Assembly (NCBI GenBank): GCA_018303885.1
Contig: JAGVXG010000010.1
Location: forward strand, 1-33,408
DNA from: Candidatus Pacearchaeota archaeon
GTDB lineage: Archaea > Nanobdellota > Nanobdellia > Pacearchaeales > GW2011-AR1
DNA: 33,408 nucleotides
Direction: 5' to 3'
Position 1 is the stretch's first letter. Every line of letters begins with the position of its first letter. Position numbers and translations under genes: made by a program. Of the stretch, positions 1 to 8,933 are shown one piece after another. The notes beneath the pieces were generated by a model. It was not told where the DNA came from, made no database searches, and was given only the letters and a program-made list of their open reading frames with translations.

Positions 1-11
1 TTTTCAATTTT

Positions 12-3000
12 CTACTTCTCCATCAAAATTGTGCCTGTACTATTATTTGATAAGTAGTTAGTCCATTTTCTCCAATCGTGCCTATTTGCCGTCATCCTAT
101 AAGAAACTTCTCCTGCCTGACTTCCGTGAATTGTCAAGGTTTTCGCTTTTGGATTCTTTTCATACCAAACATTTCCGTTGAAACCAGGAGTCAAAATTAC
201 CTGTAGTTTTTCCCAGTTACCGCCAAAGTCTGTTATTTGATAGAATAACCACAAATCAGAACCAACTTCAAGTTTTTTGAAATCAATTACATAATTACTA
301 TTCAGCGTTACTGTTCCTGAAACTTCTTCTTTAACACCGCCAGCAATAGAGGAAACATATGTTGCATAACCAACACCATTTATTACATAAGGAGGGTCAA
401 TTGTAGTTACTGTGATTTTATTGAATGTTGGGCTGCTCGTCGTCGTTAATGCCTGTCCTGTATTGAATGCGAGTTGAGTGTCGCCTATTACATCGTTTGC
501 TATATCTCCTGCAGCTATTGTTAAATCTGTTATCTCTGAGCTCTCTATGCTACTTCCTAATTGGCTGAATGATGCCGAACTTACGCCGTCGAGTAGATCA
601 GCGTCCAACCCAGAACCAGCGCCGTCTACGGTTACTAAAGCAGCTAATATTTCTGAAGCAGTTTGGTCATCTGTATATCCACTTGGATTTGATGCGAGAT
701 AAAGTGTTCCATTTATAGCATTAGCCCAAGAAGCCATTGTCCCATTCACAACATTTGCCCATGATGCAAATGATGCCGAACTTATGCCATCAAGAAGATC
801 CGCATCTAAACCAGAACCAGCACCATCAACTGTTTTTATAGCAGTTAATATTTCTGAAGCAGTTTGATCATCAGTATATCCGCTTGGATTTGATGCGAGA
901 TAAAGTGTTCCATTTATAGCATTAGCCCAAGAAGCCATTGTTCCGTTAACTACATTCGCCCATGATGCAAATGATGCCGAGCTTATACCATCAAGAAGAT
1001 CCGCATCTAAACCAGAACCAGCGCCATCAACTGTTTTTATAGCAGTCAATATTTCTGAAGCAGTTTGATCATCAGTATACCCGCTTGGATTAGAAGCTAA
1101 ATAAAGTGTTCCATTTATAGCATTAGCCCAAGAAGCCATTGTTCCGTTTGTTACTTGCGCCCATGTTGGCTTTGTAAGATAAGTTGAATAGTTCAATGTC
1201 CAAAGTGAATCGTTTAAAGCATAAGCTCCAGTTGTCATTGATATAGCTGTTCCATTAACTACCTGTGCCCATGTTGGCTTTGTCAAGTAAGTCGAATAAT
1301 TCAATGTCCAAAGTGAAGCATTTGTTGCATATGTTCTTATTGCTAAATAATCCGTATAGTTTAGTGTCCAAAGTGAATCGTTTAAGGCATAAGCTCCAGT
1401 TGTCATTGTTATAGCTGTTCCATTAACTACTTGCGCCCATGTTGGCTTTGTAAGATAAGTTGAATAGTTCAATGTCCAAAGTGAAGCATTCAATGCATAT
1501 CCATAAATCGTCGTCATATTACTTGCATTACCCAACTGATTTCCATAAACAGTTGTGAAATTTGAAGCATTGTTTGCCCAACCCAGTGCATTACCATAAA
1601 CAGTTGTGAAGTTCGAATAATTTGCATTCCAATTTGTTTCTCCACTTAGCAAACTTCCATTTGTCGCGTAATCATATCCAATCGACAAGTTCTTTGTATT
1701 CTGCGCAAATACCGACGTTGTTGCATTAACATCTCCAACAATGTTCAAAGTGTTCTGTGGAGATGTTGTCTGAATTCCTGTTCTGTTCAACAACGCCCAT
1801 ATAACTAAATTCGATGTGTTAAATGTTTGATTGAAAACTCCGAATGAGTTGGCAGCATCTGTCTTCGCCAATGTTCCGTTATAAGCTGTTGCCCAAGTAA
1901 TTCCTGTTGAACTTGCATTTAATGCGTAGTCATATCCTAGTGAAAGATTTTTATTTTGAGAGAATACAGTTGTTGTTGCATTAACATCTCCAATAACATT
2001 CAATGTATTTTGCGGTGATATTGTTTGAATTCCTGTTCTGTTCAACAATGCCCAGATAACTAAGTTCGAAGTGTTGAAAGTTTGATTGAAAGCCCCGAAT
2101 GAGTTTGCGGCATCTACTCTGGCAACAGATGTTCCGTTAGTAACTTGTGCCCATGTCGGCTTTGTTAAGTAATCAGAATAATTCAGCGTCCATAATGAGT
2201 CGTTGATTGCATATCCGTAAATTGTTGTGAAGTTGGAGTAATTCGCATTCCAATTAGCTTCTGAACTAATTAAACTTCCGTTAGTTGCATAGTCATATCC
2301 TATTGACAAATTCTTTGTTCTTTGTGCATACATCGTTCCTGTTGCATTGGCGTCGCCAACAACGTTCAATGTATTCTGCGGCGTTGTCGTTATTATGCCT
2401 ACTTTATCACTATTGCTATCAACAAATAAGATATTTGTGTCAACAGTCAAATTGCTTCCTAAAACTATATTTCTCCATCTATTTGTCGCGTTTCCCAAGT
2501 CAAATTGATTATCTAAATAAGAATTCATAGAGCCATTCACATTTAAATTCGTAACCTGTAGGCTTGATATGTTGTAAAAGTAACCTGTCTGGGCAAAAAT
2601 GTTTCCTCCCGAAATAGAAAATCCTCCATTCTGCCAGCCACCATTGAAATCAAAGTTTCCAACGACGCTAGTATTAAGCGGCATGAAATAACTTGAATCA
2701 TATCCGTCTAAAGTAGAAGCATTAACATTTGTCAGCTGAGAACCATTTCCATAAATTAGTCCTGTCACGTTAGCATCTCCAACAACGTTCAGCAAATTCT
2801 GTGGTGTTGTTGTACCTATACCAATTCTGTTATTCAAAGCCCATAAAAATAAAGTTGTTCCGTTAAAAGTTTGGTTGAAATTTCCAAATGTGTTTGCAGC
2901 AGTTACTAAAGCTACATTTGTTCCGTTTGTTACTTGCGCCCATGTTGGCTTTGTCAAATATGTTGAATAATTTAACGTCCAAAGTGAATCGTTAATTGCA

Positions 3001-3749
3001 TACCCATAAATTGTCGTGAAGTTTGAGTAATTAGCTGCAAACGTATCACCGCTACCAGTGGAATTGATTGCATATTCATAACCTACTTCCAAACTTTTAT
3101 TGTTTACGTAAAGCGCGCTTGTGAAATTTCCATCTCCAATAACATTAAGTAGATTCTGTGGTGTTGTTGTGTTAATTCCTGTTCTGTTTAGAAGAGCCCA
3201 AAAGTTTCCCAAGCTCAAATTTGAATCAATAGAAACTTCGCTTAAATTTACTTGCGTCGCCCTAAATGAATATGGAACACGCCCCAGCTGAGACACATCT
3301 TTTAAAGAACCGTCACGATAATAACAAAGATAATATTGCTTGTCAAAATCCAAGGTGCTCAAGTTTCCTCCGCCAGAGCCAGAAGTTGGAAGATAAAGAG
3401 AGGCAATACCTCTTGAATCAGTTGCTAATGATGTAGAATGATTGTAAACAACAGGGGATAAACAACTTGTGTTTGAGCTTTCTGTAATATTAAATGCAAA
3501 AGTGAAAGTTCCATTTTGTATTGAACCATTAGAATAGGTGGTTTGTAAATTTATATGAAAAGTGTCGTTAATCGCTGCTGCAGAAATCAAGCCAGAAAGA
3601 GATATTAACGCTGTTAAAAATAAAAAGCCTATCATAAAGTTTTTCTTTTTGGTTGTTTTTCTGGGTTTTTTAGGGTATCTTTTAAATTCAATCTTCTTCT
3701 TGCTAACTGAAATATACCATACGCTACCTGACATGTACAAAAAAACCAA
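12..3749 (-). CDS. Large secreted/cell-surface repetitive protein (adhesin or tail-fibre-like), N-terminal signal/TM segment
   Basis: 1245-aa ORF. Basic N-terminus then hydrophobic FMIGFLFLTALISLSGLISAAA; repeated ALLNRTGI..TTPQN.LNV.GD, NDSLWTLNYSTYLTKPTWAQV.NGT and DADLLDG.SSASF units; very many N-X-S/T sequons. True start may be an internal Met (about 3734 or 3635). Confidence 0.75.
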   Translation of the reverse strand: MVFLYMSGSVWYISVSKKKIEFKRYPKKPRKTTKKKNFMIGFLFLTALISLSGLISAAAINDTFHINLQTTYSNGSIQNGTFTFAFNITESSNTSCLSPVVYNHSTSLATDSRGIASLYLPTSGSGGGNLSTLDFDKQYYLCYYRDGSLKDVSQLGRVPYSFRATQVNLSEVSIDSNLSLGNFWALLNRTGINTTTPQNLLNVIGDGNFTSALYVNNKSLEVGYEYAINSTGSGDTFAANYSNFTTIYGYAINDSLWTLNYSTYLTKPTWAQVTNGTNVALVTAANTFGNFNQTFNGTTLFLWALNNRIGIGTTTPQNLLNVVGDANVTGLIYGNGSQLTNVNASTLDGYDSSYFMPLNTSVVGNFDFNGGWQNGGFSISGGNIFAQTGYFYNISSLQVTNLNVNGSMNSYLDNQFDLGNATNRWRNIVLGSNLTVDTNILFVDSNSDKVGIITTTPQNTLNVVGDANATGTMYAQRTKNLSIGYDYATNGSLISSEANWNANYSNFTTIYGYAINDSLWTLNYSDYLTKPTWAQVTNGTSVARVDAANSFGAFNQTFNTSNLVIWALLNRTGIQTISPQNTLNVIGDVNATTTVFSQNKNLSLGYDYALNASSTGITWATAYNGTLAKTDAANSFGVFNQTFNTSNLVIWALLNRTGIQTTSPQNTLNIVGDVNATTSVFAQNTKNLSIGYDYATNGSLLSGETNWNANYSNFTTVYGNALGWANNASNFTTVYGNQLGNASNMTTIYGYALNASLWTLNYSTYLTKPTWAQVVNGTAITMTTGAYALNDSLWTLNYTDYLAIRTYATNASLWTLNYSTYLTKPTWAQVVNGTAISMTTGAYALNDSLWTLNYSTYLTKPTWAQVTNGTMASWANAINGTLYLASNPSGYTDDQTASEILTAIKTVDGAGSGLDADLLDGISSASFASWANVVNGTMASWANAINGTLYLASNPSGYTDDQTASEILTAIKTVDGAGSGLDADLLDGISSASFASWANVVNGTMASWANAINGTLYLASNPSGYTDDQTASEILAALVTVDGAGSGLDADLLDGVSSASFSQLGSSIESSEITDLTIAAGDIANDVIGDTQLAFNTGQALTTTSSPTFNKITVTTIDPPYVINGVGYATYVSSIAGGVKEEVSGTVTLNSNYVIDFKKLEVGSDLWLFYQITDFGGNWEKLQVILTPGFNGNVWYEKNPKAKTLTIHGSQAGEVSYRMTANRHDWRKWTNYLSNNSTGTILMEK
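560..1150 (-). repeat. Intragenic tandem repeat, 201-nt (67-aa) unit, about 3 copies
   Basis: 'aaagtgttccatttatagcattagcccaagaagccattgt' begins at about 701, 902 and 1103 (201-nt spacing); protein unit ASWANAINGTLYLASNPSGYTDDQTASEIL..VDGAGSGLDADLLDG.SSASF. Confidence 0.9.
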
Positions 3750-3821
3750 TAAATAGTCATAAACATTAGGAACGTTTTAGGGCCTTAAACCGGGCATTTT
3801 GGGCCTATTCCTGTTTTTCAG

Positions 3822-3908
3822 TTACCTTACATTTCTTTTTGTGTAAGTAAACTTTTTTTCTTATTTTACCGACGATAGAAAATTTTTAAAATAGTGTAAG
3901 TAAACTTT
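3822..3908. promoter_or_regulatory. Operator-like repeat cluster between the surface-protein gene and the RHH-like gene
   Basis: Direct repeat GTGTAAGTAAACTTT at 3841-3855 and 3894-3908 (53-nt spacing); TTACCTTACA (3822-3831) forms an imperfect inverted repeat with TGTAAGTAA. Confidence 0.5.
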
Positions 3909-3991
3909 ATAAAAGCGAAAAACCTTAGATTTAAAGAAAAGAGTAAGAGTTTAAGTACATCAGACTCCAACTTTTTCATCAAAAGAGGAAA

Positions 3992-4180
3992 ATGAAGCAG
4001 CCAATTAAGGTATATCTAGATGCTGAAACACAAAAAAAACTACTTAAAAAAGCAAATGAAACAGGATTTTATGGCAGGGGCGCTTTAACTAGATTTATTG
4101 AAAAAATAGCTGTAGAAGATATTTGCTTTCTGGATGAAAATCTCAGAAAAATGCTCACAGCCTTGTTTCCTAGAAAATAA
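3992..4180 (+). CDS. Small ribbon-helix-helix (CopG/Arc)-like putative DNA-binding protein
   Basis: 62 aa; N-terminal strand PIKVYLDAETQKKLLKKA followed by a GRGALTRFIEKIA helix, RHH-like; preceded by repeated sites. Confidence 0.5.
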   Translation: MKQPIKVYLDAETQKKLLKKANETGFYGRGALTRFIEKIAVEDICFLDENLRKMLTALFPRK

Positions 4181-4277
4181 AAAATGGACTTTATTTTTGA
4201 TGTTAATTTTTCCTCATTAAAATTTTAAAACATAACTCAATAACCTACTTGATCTCTCCTATCCCCACTCATAAAAC

Positions 4278-4286
4278 TTTATAAAT
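4278..4286 (+). promoter_or_regulatory. Archaeal TATA-box-like promoter of the tRNA-Ile gene
   Basis: aaaacTTTATAAATttcc about 30 nt upstream of the tRNA 5' end. Confidence 0.5.
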
Positions 4287-4313
4287 TTCCATATTCTAAA
4301 AATTACAACAAGT

Positions 4314-4457
4314 GAGCCCGTAGCTCAGCCTGGTCTAGAGCACTGCTCTTATATGAAACTAATTCGTTAGGATTAGTGATCTTTTAGAACGATAAAATAA
4401 CAGAAAGATTTATTCTAAGAGAGGCAGGGGTCCTCGGTTCAAATCCGAGCGGGCTCA
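4314..4457 (+). tRNA. tRNA-Ile(UAU) with 68-nt canonical 37/38 intron (intron 4354-4421)
   Basis: Acceptor GAGCCCG/CGGGCTC, D-arm GCTC..GAGC, anticodon stem CTGCT/GGCAG, loop CTTATA|A giving anticodon TAT, T-arm CTCGG-TTCAAAT-CCGAG. Splice site fits a bulge-helix-bulge: exon CTTA pairs with intron TAAG, bulges TA|T and AG|A. Confidence 0.88.
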
Positions 4458-4680
4458 TAAATTACCAAGCATGGGAATTTATCCCGCGATATTGCCCAAG
4501 TGTGGTCAACATAGAGCGGGCTCATTTTTCTATTTTATTATGTTCTTAGTTATCTTTAAAAACTAGCTTTAATACTTTTAATTAGAAAGATTTATGTGAA
4601 AATTTTAATCAATCTCGGTTAAGAGAAAAATCGAAAAAGTTCCTTAAGGGAAAATCGAAAAAAACCGCAGGTTGTTTTCA

Positions 4681-4714
4681 GCCCCGATAGTTCAGGCTGG
4701 AATTAAAATTCCGC
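4681..4714 (+). repeat. Partial tRNA 5'-half-like copy upstream of tRNA-Glu
   Basis: GCCCCGATAGTTCAG matches the first 15 nt of tRNA-Glu (GCCCCGTTAGTTCAG) with one mismatch, then runs into the palindrome GGAATTAAAATTCC. Confidence 0.6.
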
Positions 4715-4740
4715 TAAGTCCTACGAAGCAAAGCGAGTAA

Positions 4741-4813
4741 GCCCCGTTAGTTCAGAGGCCAAGAATGCGTCCCTTTCACGGACGTGACCCGGGTTCGAAT
4801 CCCGGACGGGGCG
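4741..4813 (+). tRNA. tRNA-Glu(UUC)
   Basis: Acceptor GCCCCGT/ACGGGGC, D-arm GTTC..GAAT, anticodon stem CGTCC/GGACG with loop CTTTCAC (anticodon TTC), T-arm CCGGG-TTCGAAT-CCCGG. Confidence 0.95.
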
Positions 4814-4874
4814 TGGATAGGACGTAGGAAAGTGCTTTCACAAGTTTTTTAAATAGGTGTCTTTAAAGTTTATT

Positions 4875-5528
4875 ATGTCAGTACTAGACTTATTTGGAAA
4901 AAAAGGAAATGTTTTCATTAAAGAGATATCACTAGAAGAACTCTCAAAAGAACCTCTTCCTAATTCAACACTTCATTATGTTAACGTTCCTGATTTTGAA
5001 TATGGTGGTTTTAGATATAAGATCTTCTTTTCCAATCCAAAGCATGCAAAAGATACTTCTTATCCACATATAGTACTAAAACAGATAGCAAACTCTGTCG
5101 ACTCAGGAAAACCCCTAACAATTAGTATTGATGAAAATCCCTTAAGAGATGAAGTTCTTAAAAGACTTCTTCCATCATCACAACCTCCAATATTTGCTAG
5201 GTTCTCTGGGGGGAGAGAGCTAGTTACGGATATAGTGCATTATGGAGTAATTTCTAAAGCATTGCAAGACATTCTTGGAGTTGGATATCCAAATTTAGTG
5301 GAGGATAAAAGAACAGAAATCTATGGTACTTTTGATTTACAACAAGCTAGCCCACCATCAGGAAGAACATTAAACCAAAGAAGCGCTGCAGAATACATTT
5401 CTAGAATTTCAAACGTTTCAGTATTTCCAGAGTTCAAAGGAGTTAGTGCACATTATGTGGGTGTTAGGAAAAGGTCTTTTGATAAGGTGAATCTAAAAGA
5501 TCAAGCTCTTGCACTTGGATTTTCTTAA
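4875..5528 (+). CDS. Hypothetical protein
   Basis: ORF starts at GTG 4857; internal ATG 4875 is preferred given TATA-like TTTTTTAAATA at about 4842. No recognised domain. Confidence 0.6.
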   Translation: MSVLDLFGKKGNVFIKEISLEELSKEPLPNSTLHYVNVPDFEYGGFRYKIFFSNPKHAKDTSYPHIVLKQIANSVDSGKPLTISIDENPLRDEVLKRLLPSSQPPIFARFSGGRELVTDIVHYGVISKALQDILGVGYPNLVEDKRTEIYGTFDLQQASPPSGRTLNQRSAAEYISRISNVSVFPEFKGVSAHYVGVRKRSFDKVNLKDQALALGFS

Positions 5529-5631
5529 TCCTACACCCTGTCGTGATTTCAGTCTGGGCGTTCTCATTATAACAACAAACATATTTTCCATTACACAAAT
5601 ATTAATAAACAAACAGCATTTACAATATTTT

Positions 5632-6000
5632 ATGAATAATTATTACAAAACAATGATTGCTTTTGGAGCCTTGACATTTGGAGTTGCTGCTTGTTCTAAA
5701 AAACCCGAAACACGACCAGTTTCTGTAGCAGATACAACTGTTTCCATCCAACCTGTTCCTCAAGATACTCTTCCAAGCAGCTATACTGTTCAACAAGGAG
5801 ATTATCTTTGGAGAATTTCTTACAGAGAACTAGGAGCAAGAGGAGACTCTGCAATAACAGAAGGAGTCAAACAAATTCAAAGTTTAAGCAATCTAAGTCT
5901 TGATAGAGATATCTCAATGGTAGTTGATGGACAATTAGTTCCGGGAAAAGATGGCCTTGCGGATTTAATTTATCCTGGTGAAGTTTTAAAAATTCGTTAA
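5632..6000 (+). CDS. LysM-domain putative lipoprotein
   Basis: Starting at the internal ATG: MNNYYKTMIAFGALTFGVAACSKKPET (lipobox-like) and SYTVQQGDYLWRISYRELG...VPGKDGLADLIYPGEVLKIR, typical LysM. Confidence 0.75.
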   Translation: MNNYYKTMIAFGALTFGVAACSKKPETRPVSVADTTVSIQPVPQDTLPSSYTVQQGDYLWRISYRELGARGDSAITEGVKQIQSLSNLSLDRDISMVVDGQLVPGKDGLADLIYPGEVLKIR

Positions 6001-6101
6001 TTTTCTTCAATTATTGATAATCAAAACTTTAATAATCAATAAAGCTCCGCCAAATTTCTTATCCATTATTTTATTTTGGATTTTAGAAAAAAGTTATTAG
6101 T

Positions 6102-6731
6102 CTAATTTTTCCTATTACTAACTTTATTATTATCTTTTGTCCCGGCAGCTTTTTCAGTTGCTTTTCCAACAGGTTGCTTTTGCTCAGTTTTCTGCCCGCT
6201 AGTTGCTTGTCCTGCGCCGCCTTTTGTAAACTTCAATAAGTCAAAGAAAGATTTCTTTTCCATGAATAAAACAGTTCTGCTTTTATCTTCAACATGCGCC
6301 ATTAGCAAGCCCAAACCTTTCAAAAACGCTGTGCAGTTCCAGATAACCTCACCATCAGTTATATTTACAAAAACCAAAATCTTTTCTATCTGGTATGTCA
6401 TGCCACGATTGTGCATTTCATCTGTCAAAGTCGGTTCTATTTCATCGACATCCATTTTTATTTTTTCAGTTAGCGCCTTAGGGACAAACTTCTTATGCGT
6501 AAGAGTCTCTGCTTTCTTTCCAAGAGGAGCTCTTTCAACTTTTTTGTCTACTTTAAAGCTGACAATCATCTTTATTTTTGGAGAATAAAAATCTACTTGT
6601 GTTTCGCTTCGCTTTTCAGCAAAATCCCTTGTGAAAAACAAGGAGCAAAGGTAGGCTTTTGGATCTTCTTTCATAAAATCCTTAAAAACTTGAGATTCTC
6701 TCACCTTTTTTATATACGCTTCTGGTTTCAT
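6102..6731 (-). CDS. Hypothetical protein, 209 aa, basic low-complexity C-terminus
   Basis: Long ORF in coding context; no recognised domain. Confidence 0.65.
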   Translation of the reverse strand: MKPEAYIKKVRESQVFKDFMKEDPKAYLCSLFFTRDFAEKRSETQVDFYSPKIKMIVSFKVDKKVERAPLGKKAETLTHKKFVPKALTEKIKMDVDEIEPTLTDEMHNRGMTYQIEKILVFVNITDGEVIWNCTAFLKGLGLLMAHVEDKSRTVLFMEKKSFFDLLKFTKGGAGQATSGQKTEQKQPVGKATEKAAGTKDNNKVSNRKN

Positions 6732-6828
6732 TTTATGATTAAAAGTTTAAACAGTTTGAATATATCTACATTTTATTAGCGGGGCTTGATAATTTCTTAA
6801 TATATTTTTATGTTTAAATAGGTAATTG

Positions 6829-8553
6829 TCATTTTCTCTCTTCAATTAATTCTTTAATTTCTTTAATAAAACCATCAGCTTTAACATCATATTTAACTTT
6901 TCCTTCATGCCTGACTGCCAGCGTATTTTTTTCTTGTTCTTTATCTCCGATTAAAATTACAAAAGGAATTCTCATCAGCTCTGCTTCTCTTATTTTTGAA
7001 TTTACAGGAACTGCTCTAAAGTCAGCATCAATTCTCAATCCAGGAATGCTCTCTGCCAGTTTTTTAATTGTTTTTTTTGCATATTTAACATTTCTGTCTG
7101 TAAAGCTTAAAACACGAATCTGAACAGGAGCTAACCAAGCGGGCAAGCGTCCGTTTGTATGTTCTAATAAGATTCCTATAAATCTTTCCAAGCTTCCATA
7201 AAGAGTCCTGTGAAGCATAACAGGCCTTTTCTTTTTATTGTCTTTATCAACATACTCAAGCTCAAAACGTTCAGGCATTGAAAAATCAAGCTGGATTGTT
7301 CCACATTGCCAGGTTCTTCCTAAAGAATCTTTCAAATGAAAGTCTATTTTTGGGCCGTAAAAAGCCCCGTCGCCTTTATTGACTTTGAATTTCATTTTTG
7401 ACTTCTTTAAAACTTTTTCAAGTATCTTCTCCGCCGCTGTCCATTGCTTATCTGTTCCGATTCTCTTTTCAGGTCTAGTTGACAACTCCAATGAGTACTC
7501 GAAGTCAAATTTAGAATAAATAGCATCATCGAGTTCAATAATCCCCTTGATTTCTTCTTCTAATTGATCTTCTGTGCAAAAAATATGTGCGTCATCTTGG
7601 GTAAATTGTACCACTCTGAATAAACCTCCCAAAACTCCTGAAAGTTCCTGCCTGTGCACAATTCCAAGCTCTGCTACTCTTAAAGGAAGCTCTTTGTAAC
7701 TTTTAGGCGAACTCCTATAAACAACCATCCCCCCAGGGCAATTCATTGGCTTCACAGCAAAGTCTTTGTTCTCATAATTTGACAAAAAAATATTTTCTTT
7801 ATACTTCTCCCAATGTCCCGAAATCTTCCAAAGTTTTGCGTCCATTATTTGGGGTGTTGAAATTTCTTTGTAACCTCTATTTCGTTGAAGCTCCCGCCAA
7901 AATTCAACAAGCTCGTTTCTTATAATTAATCCGTTGTTATGCCAAAAAACCATTCCAGGAGCTACTTCACTAAAGCTAAACAAGTCCATTTGCTGCCCCA
8001 GTATTCTGTGGTCATTATCTTTTAGCTTAGAAGAATCTAACTTGGATTTTGATATTTCGTTGAGAAGTTTCTTTGGGTCATAATCTTCTGATTTTTCTAT
8101 TTGCCTTGATTTTTTTTCTTCTTTAATTGTGGCTAAACTGCCGAAGCTTCTGCTCAGCTCGCTTAACGGATGCCCCTTAACTTTTAATTCAAATTCTTTA
8201 TAATATCCAAACGGTGCCTTTGTAACTTTGAAATCTTTGCTAAGTTCTTTTTCAGCTTTTTCAAGAATCTCAACAGCAATATTCGGCGACGCAAGATTGC
8301 TTGAAAGATGAGCGTATGGATAAAGCACAATATTCTTTGCTTTAACTTGCGAGGCAACATCTTTGACATTTTTCACAAGTTCACTTACAGAGGCCTGAAC
8401 AGAGTCGCCTTTCTCAACAGCAGTTAGAACAACCAAAGCCTCAGAAACTTTCTGTTCTTTTTTCTCCTGTTCTGATAAATCAGAAACGCTTTTCAGGGCT
8501 TTTTTCAATGGCTTAAAATTAATGTAATCAACATGCAATGTTAGGATTTTCAT
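6829..8553 (-). CDS. thrS: Threonyl-tRNA synthetase, archaeal type
   Basis: N-terminal MKILTLHVDYINFKPLKKAL (archaeal D-aminoacyl-tRNA-deacylase-like editing domain); class II motifs YKEISTPQIMDAKLWKISGHWEKYKENIF, KPMNCPGGMVVY, and C-terminal anticodon-binding domain PAWLAPVQIRVLSF. Confidence 0.97.
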   Translation of the reverse strand: MKILTLHVDYINFKPLKKALKSVSDLSEQEKKEQKVSEALVVLTAVEKGDSVQASVSELVKNVKDVASQVKAKNIVLYPYAHLSSNLASPNIAVEILEKAEKELSKDFKVTKAPFGYYKEFELKVKGHPLSELSRSFGSLATIKEEKKSRQIEKSEDYDPKKLLNEISKSKLDSSKLKDNDHRILGQQMDLFSFSEVAPGMVFWHNNGLIIRNELVEFWRELQRNRGYKEISTPQIMDAKLWKISGHWEKYKENIFLSNYENKDFAVKPMNCPGGMVVYRSSPKSYKELPLRVAELGIVHRQELSGVLGGLFRVVQFTQDDAHIFCTEDQLEEEIKGIIELDDAIYSKFDFEYSLELSTRPEKRIGTDKQWTAAEKILEKVLKKSKMKFKVNKGDGAFYGPKIDFHLKDSLGRTWQCGTIQLDFSMPERFELEYVDKDNKKKRPVMLHRTLYGSLERFIGILLEHTNGRLPAWLAPVQIRVLSFTDRNVKYAKKTIKKLAESIPGLRIDADFRAVPVNSKIREAELMRIPFVILIGDKEQEKNTLAVRHEGKVKYDVKADGFIKEIKELIEERK

Positions 8554-8645
8554 AAAAGTCAGAAGGAAAGCAAGTTTAAAAAATTATTGAGTTAATCTTA
8601 TATAAAAATTCTTTTATAAATTTGCATAATTTTATATTTTTAAAA

Positions 8646-8885
8646 TTAACAGCGACGACCGTTACCATTACCATTGCATTTTTTATAATCTTTATACATC
8701 TCTCCTTTCATTTGGTGCCATCTACCTAAAACAGTTCTTCTTGTCACAAAAATATATTGGCCATTTTGATATGCCCTTCTTTGTTCATATTTAAGTAATT
8801 GTCTTACTCCATAAAAAGTAAGTCCTGTTCTAAAATCATCATAAGATAAAACCTCATCAATCACCTCTTCAAGCATAAACCCCAA
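8646..8885 (-). CDS. Hypothetical small protein
   Basis: 79-aa ORF in an intergenic slot; no recognised domain. Confidence 0.45.
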   Translation of the reverse strand: MGFMLEEVIDEVLSYDDFRTGLTFYGVRQLLKYEQRRAYQNGQYIFVTRRTVLGRWHQMKGEMYKDYKKCNGNGNGRRC

Positions 8886-8933
8886 AAAATAAAATCATTT
8901 ATTAATTTTTGTTACTATAAAAATAAATAACTA

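Noticed and set aside
478-702. Small ORFs antisense to large genes (e.g. 478..702, 2285..2530, 6262..6588, 13979..14314, 22035 region, 31472..31756)
   Set aside because: They lie opposite strongly supported coding regions, lack recognisable motifs, and look like mirror ORFs of AT-rich coding sequence.
560-1150. 201-nt repeats as a mobile element or CRISPR
   Set aside because: In-frame coding repeats of the surface protein with no terminal inverted repeats or transposase.
12-3749. Prophage tail fibre
   Set aside because: No other phage structural, packaging or integration genes in the window, and the protein has its own signal/TM segment.
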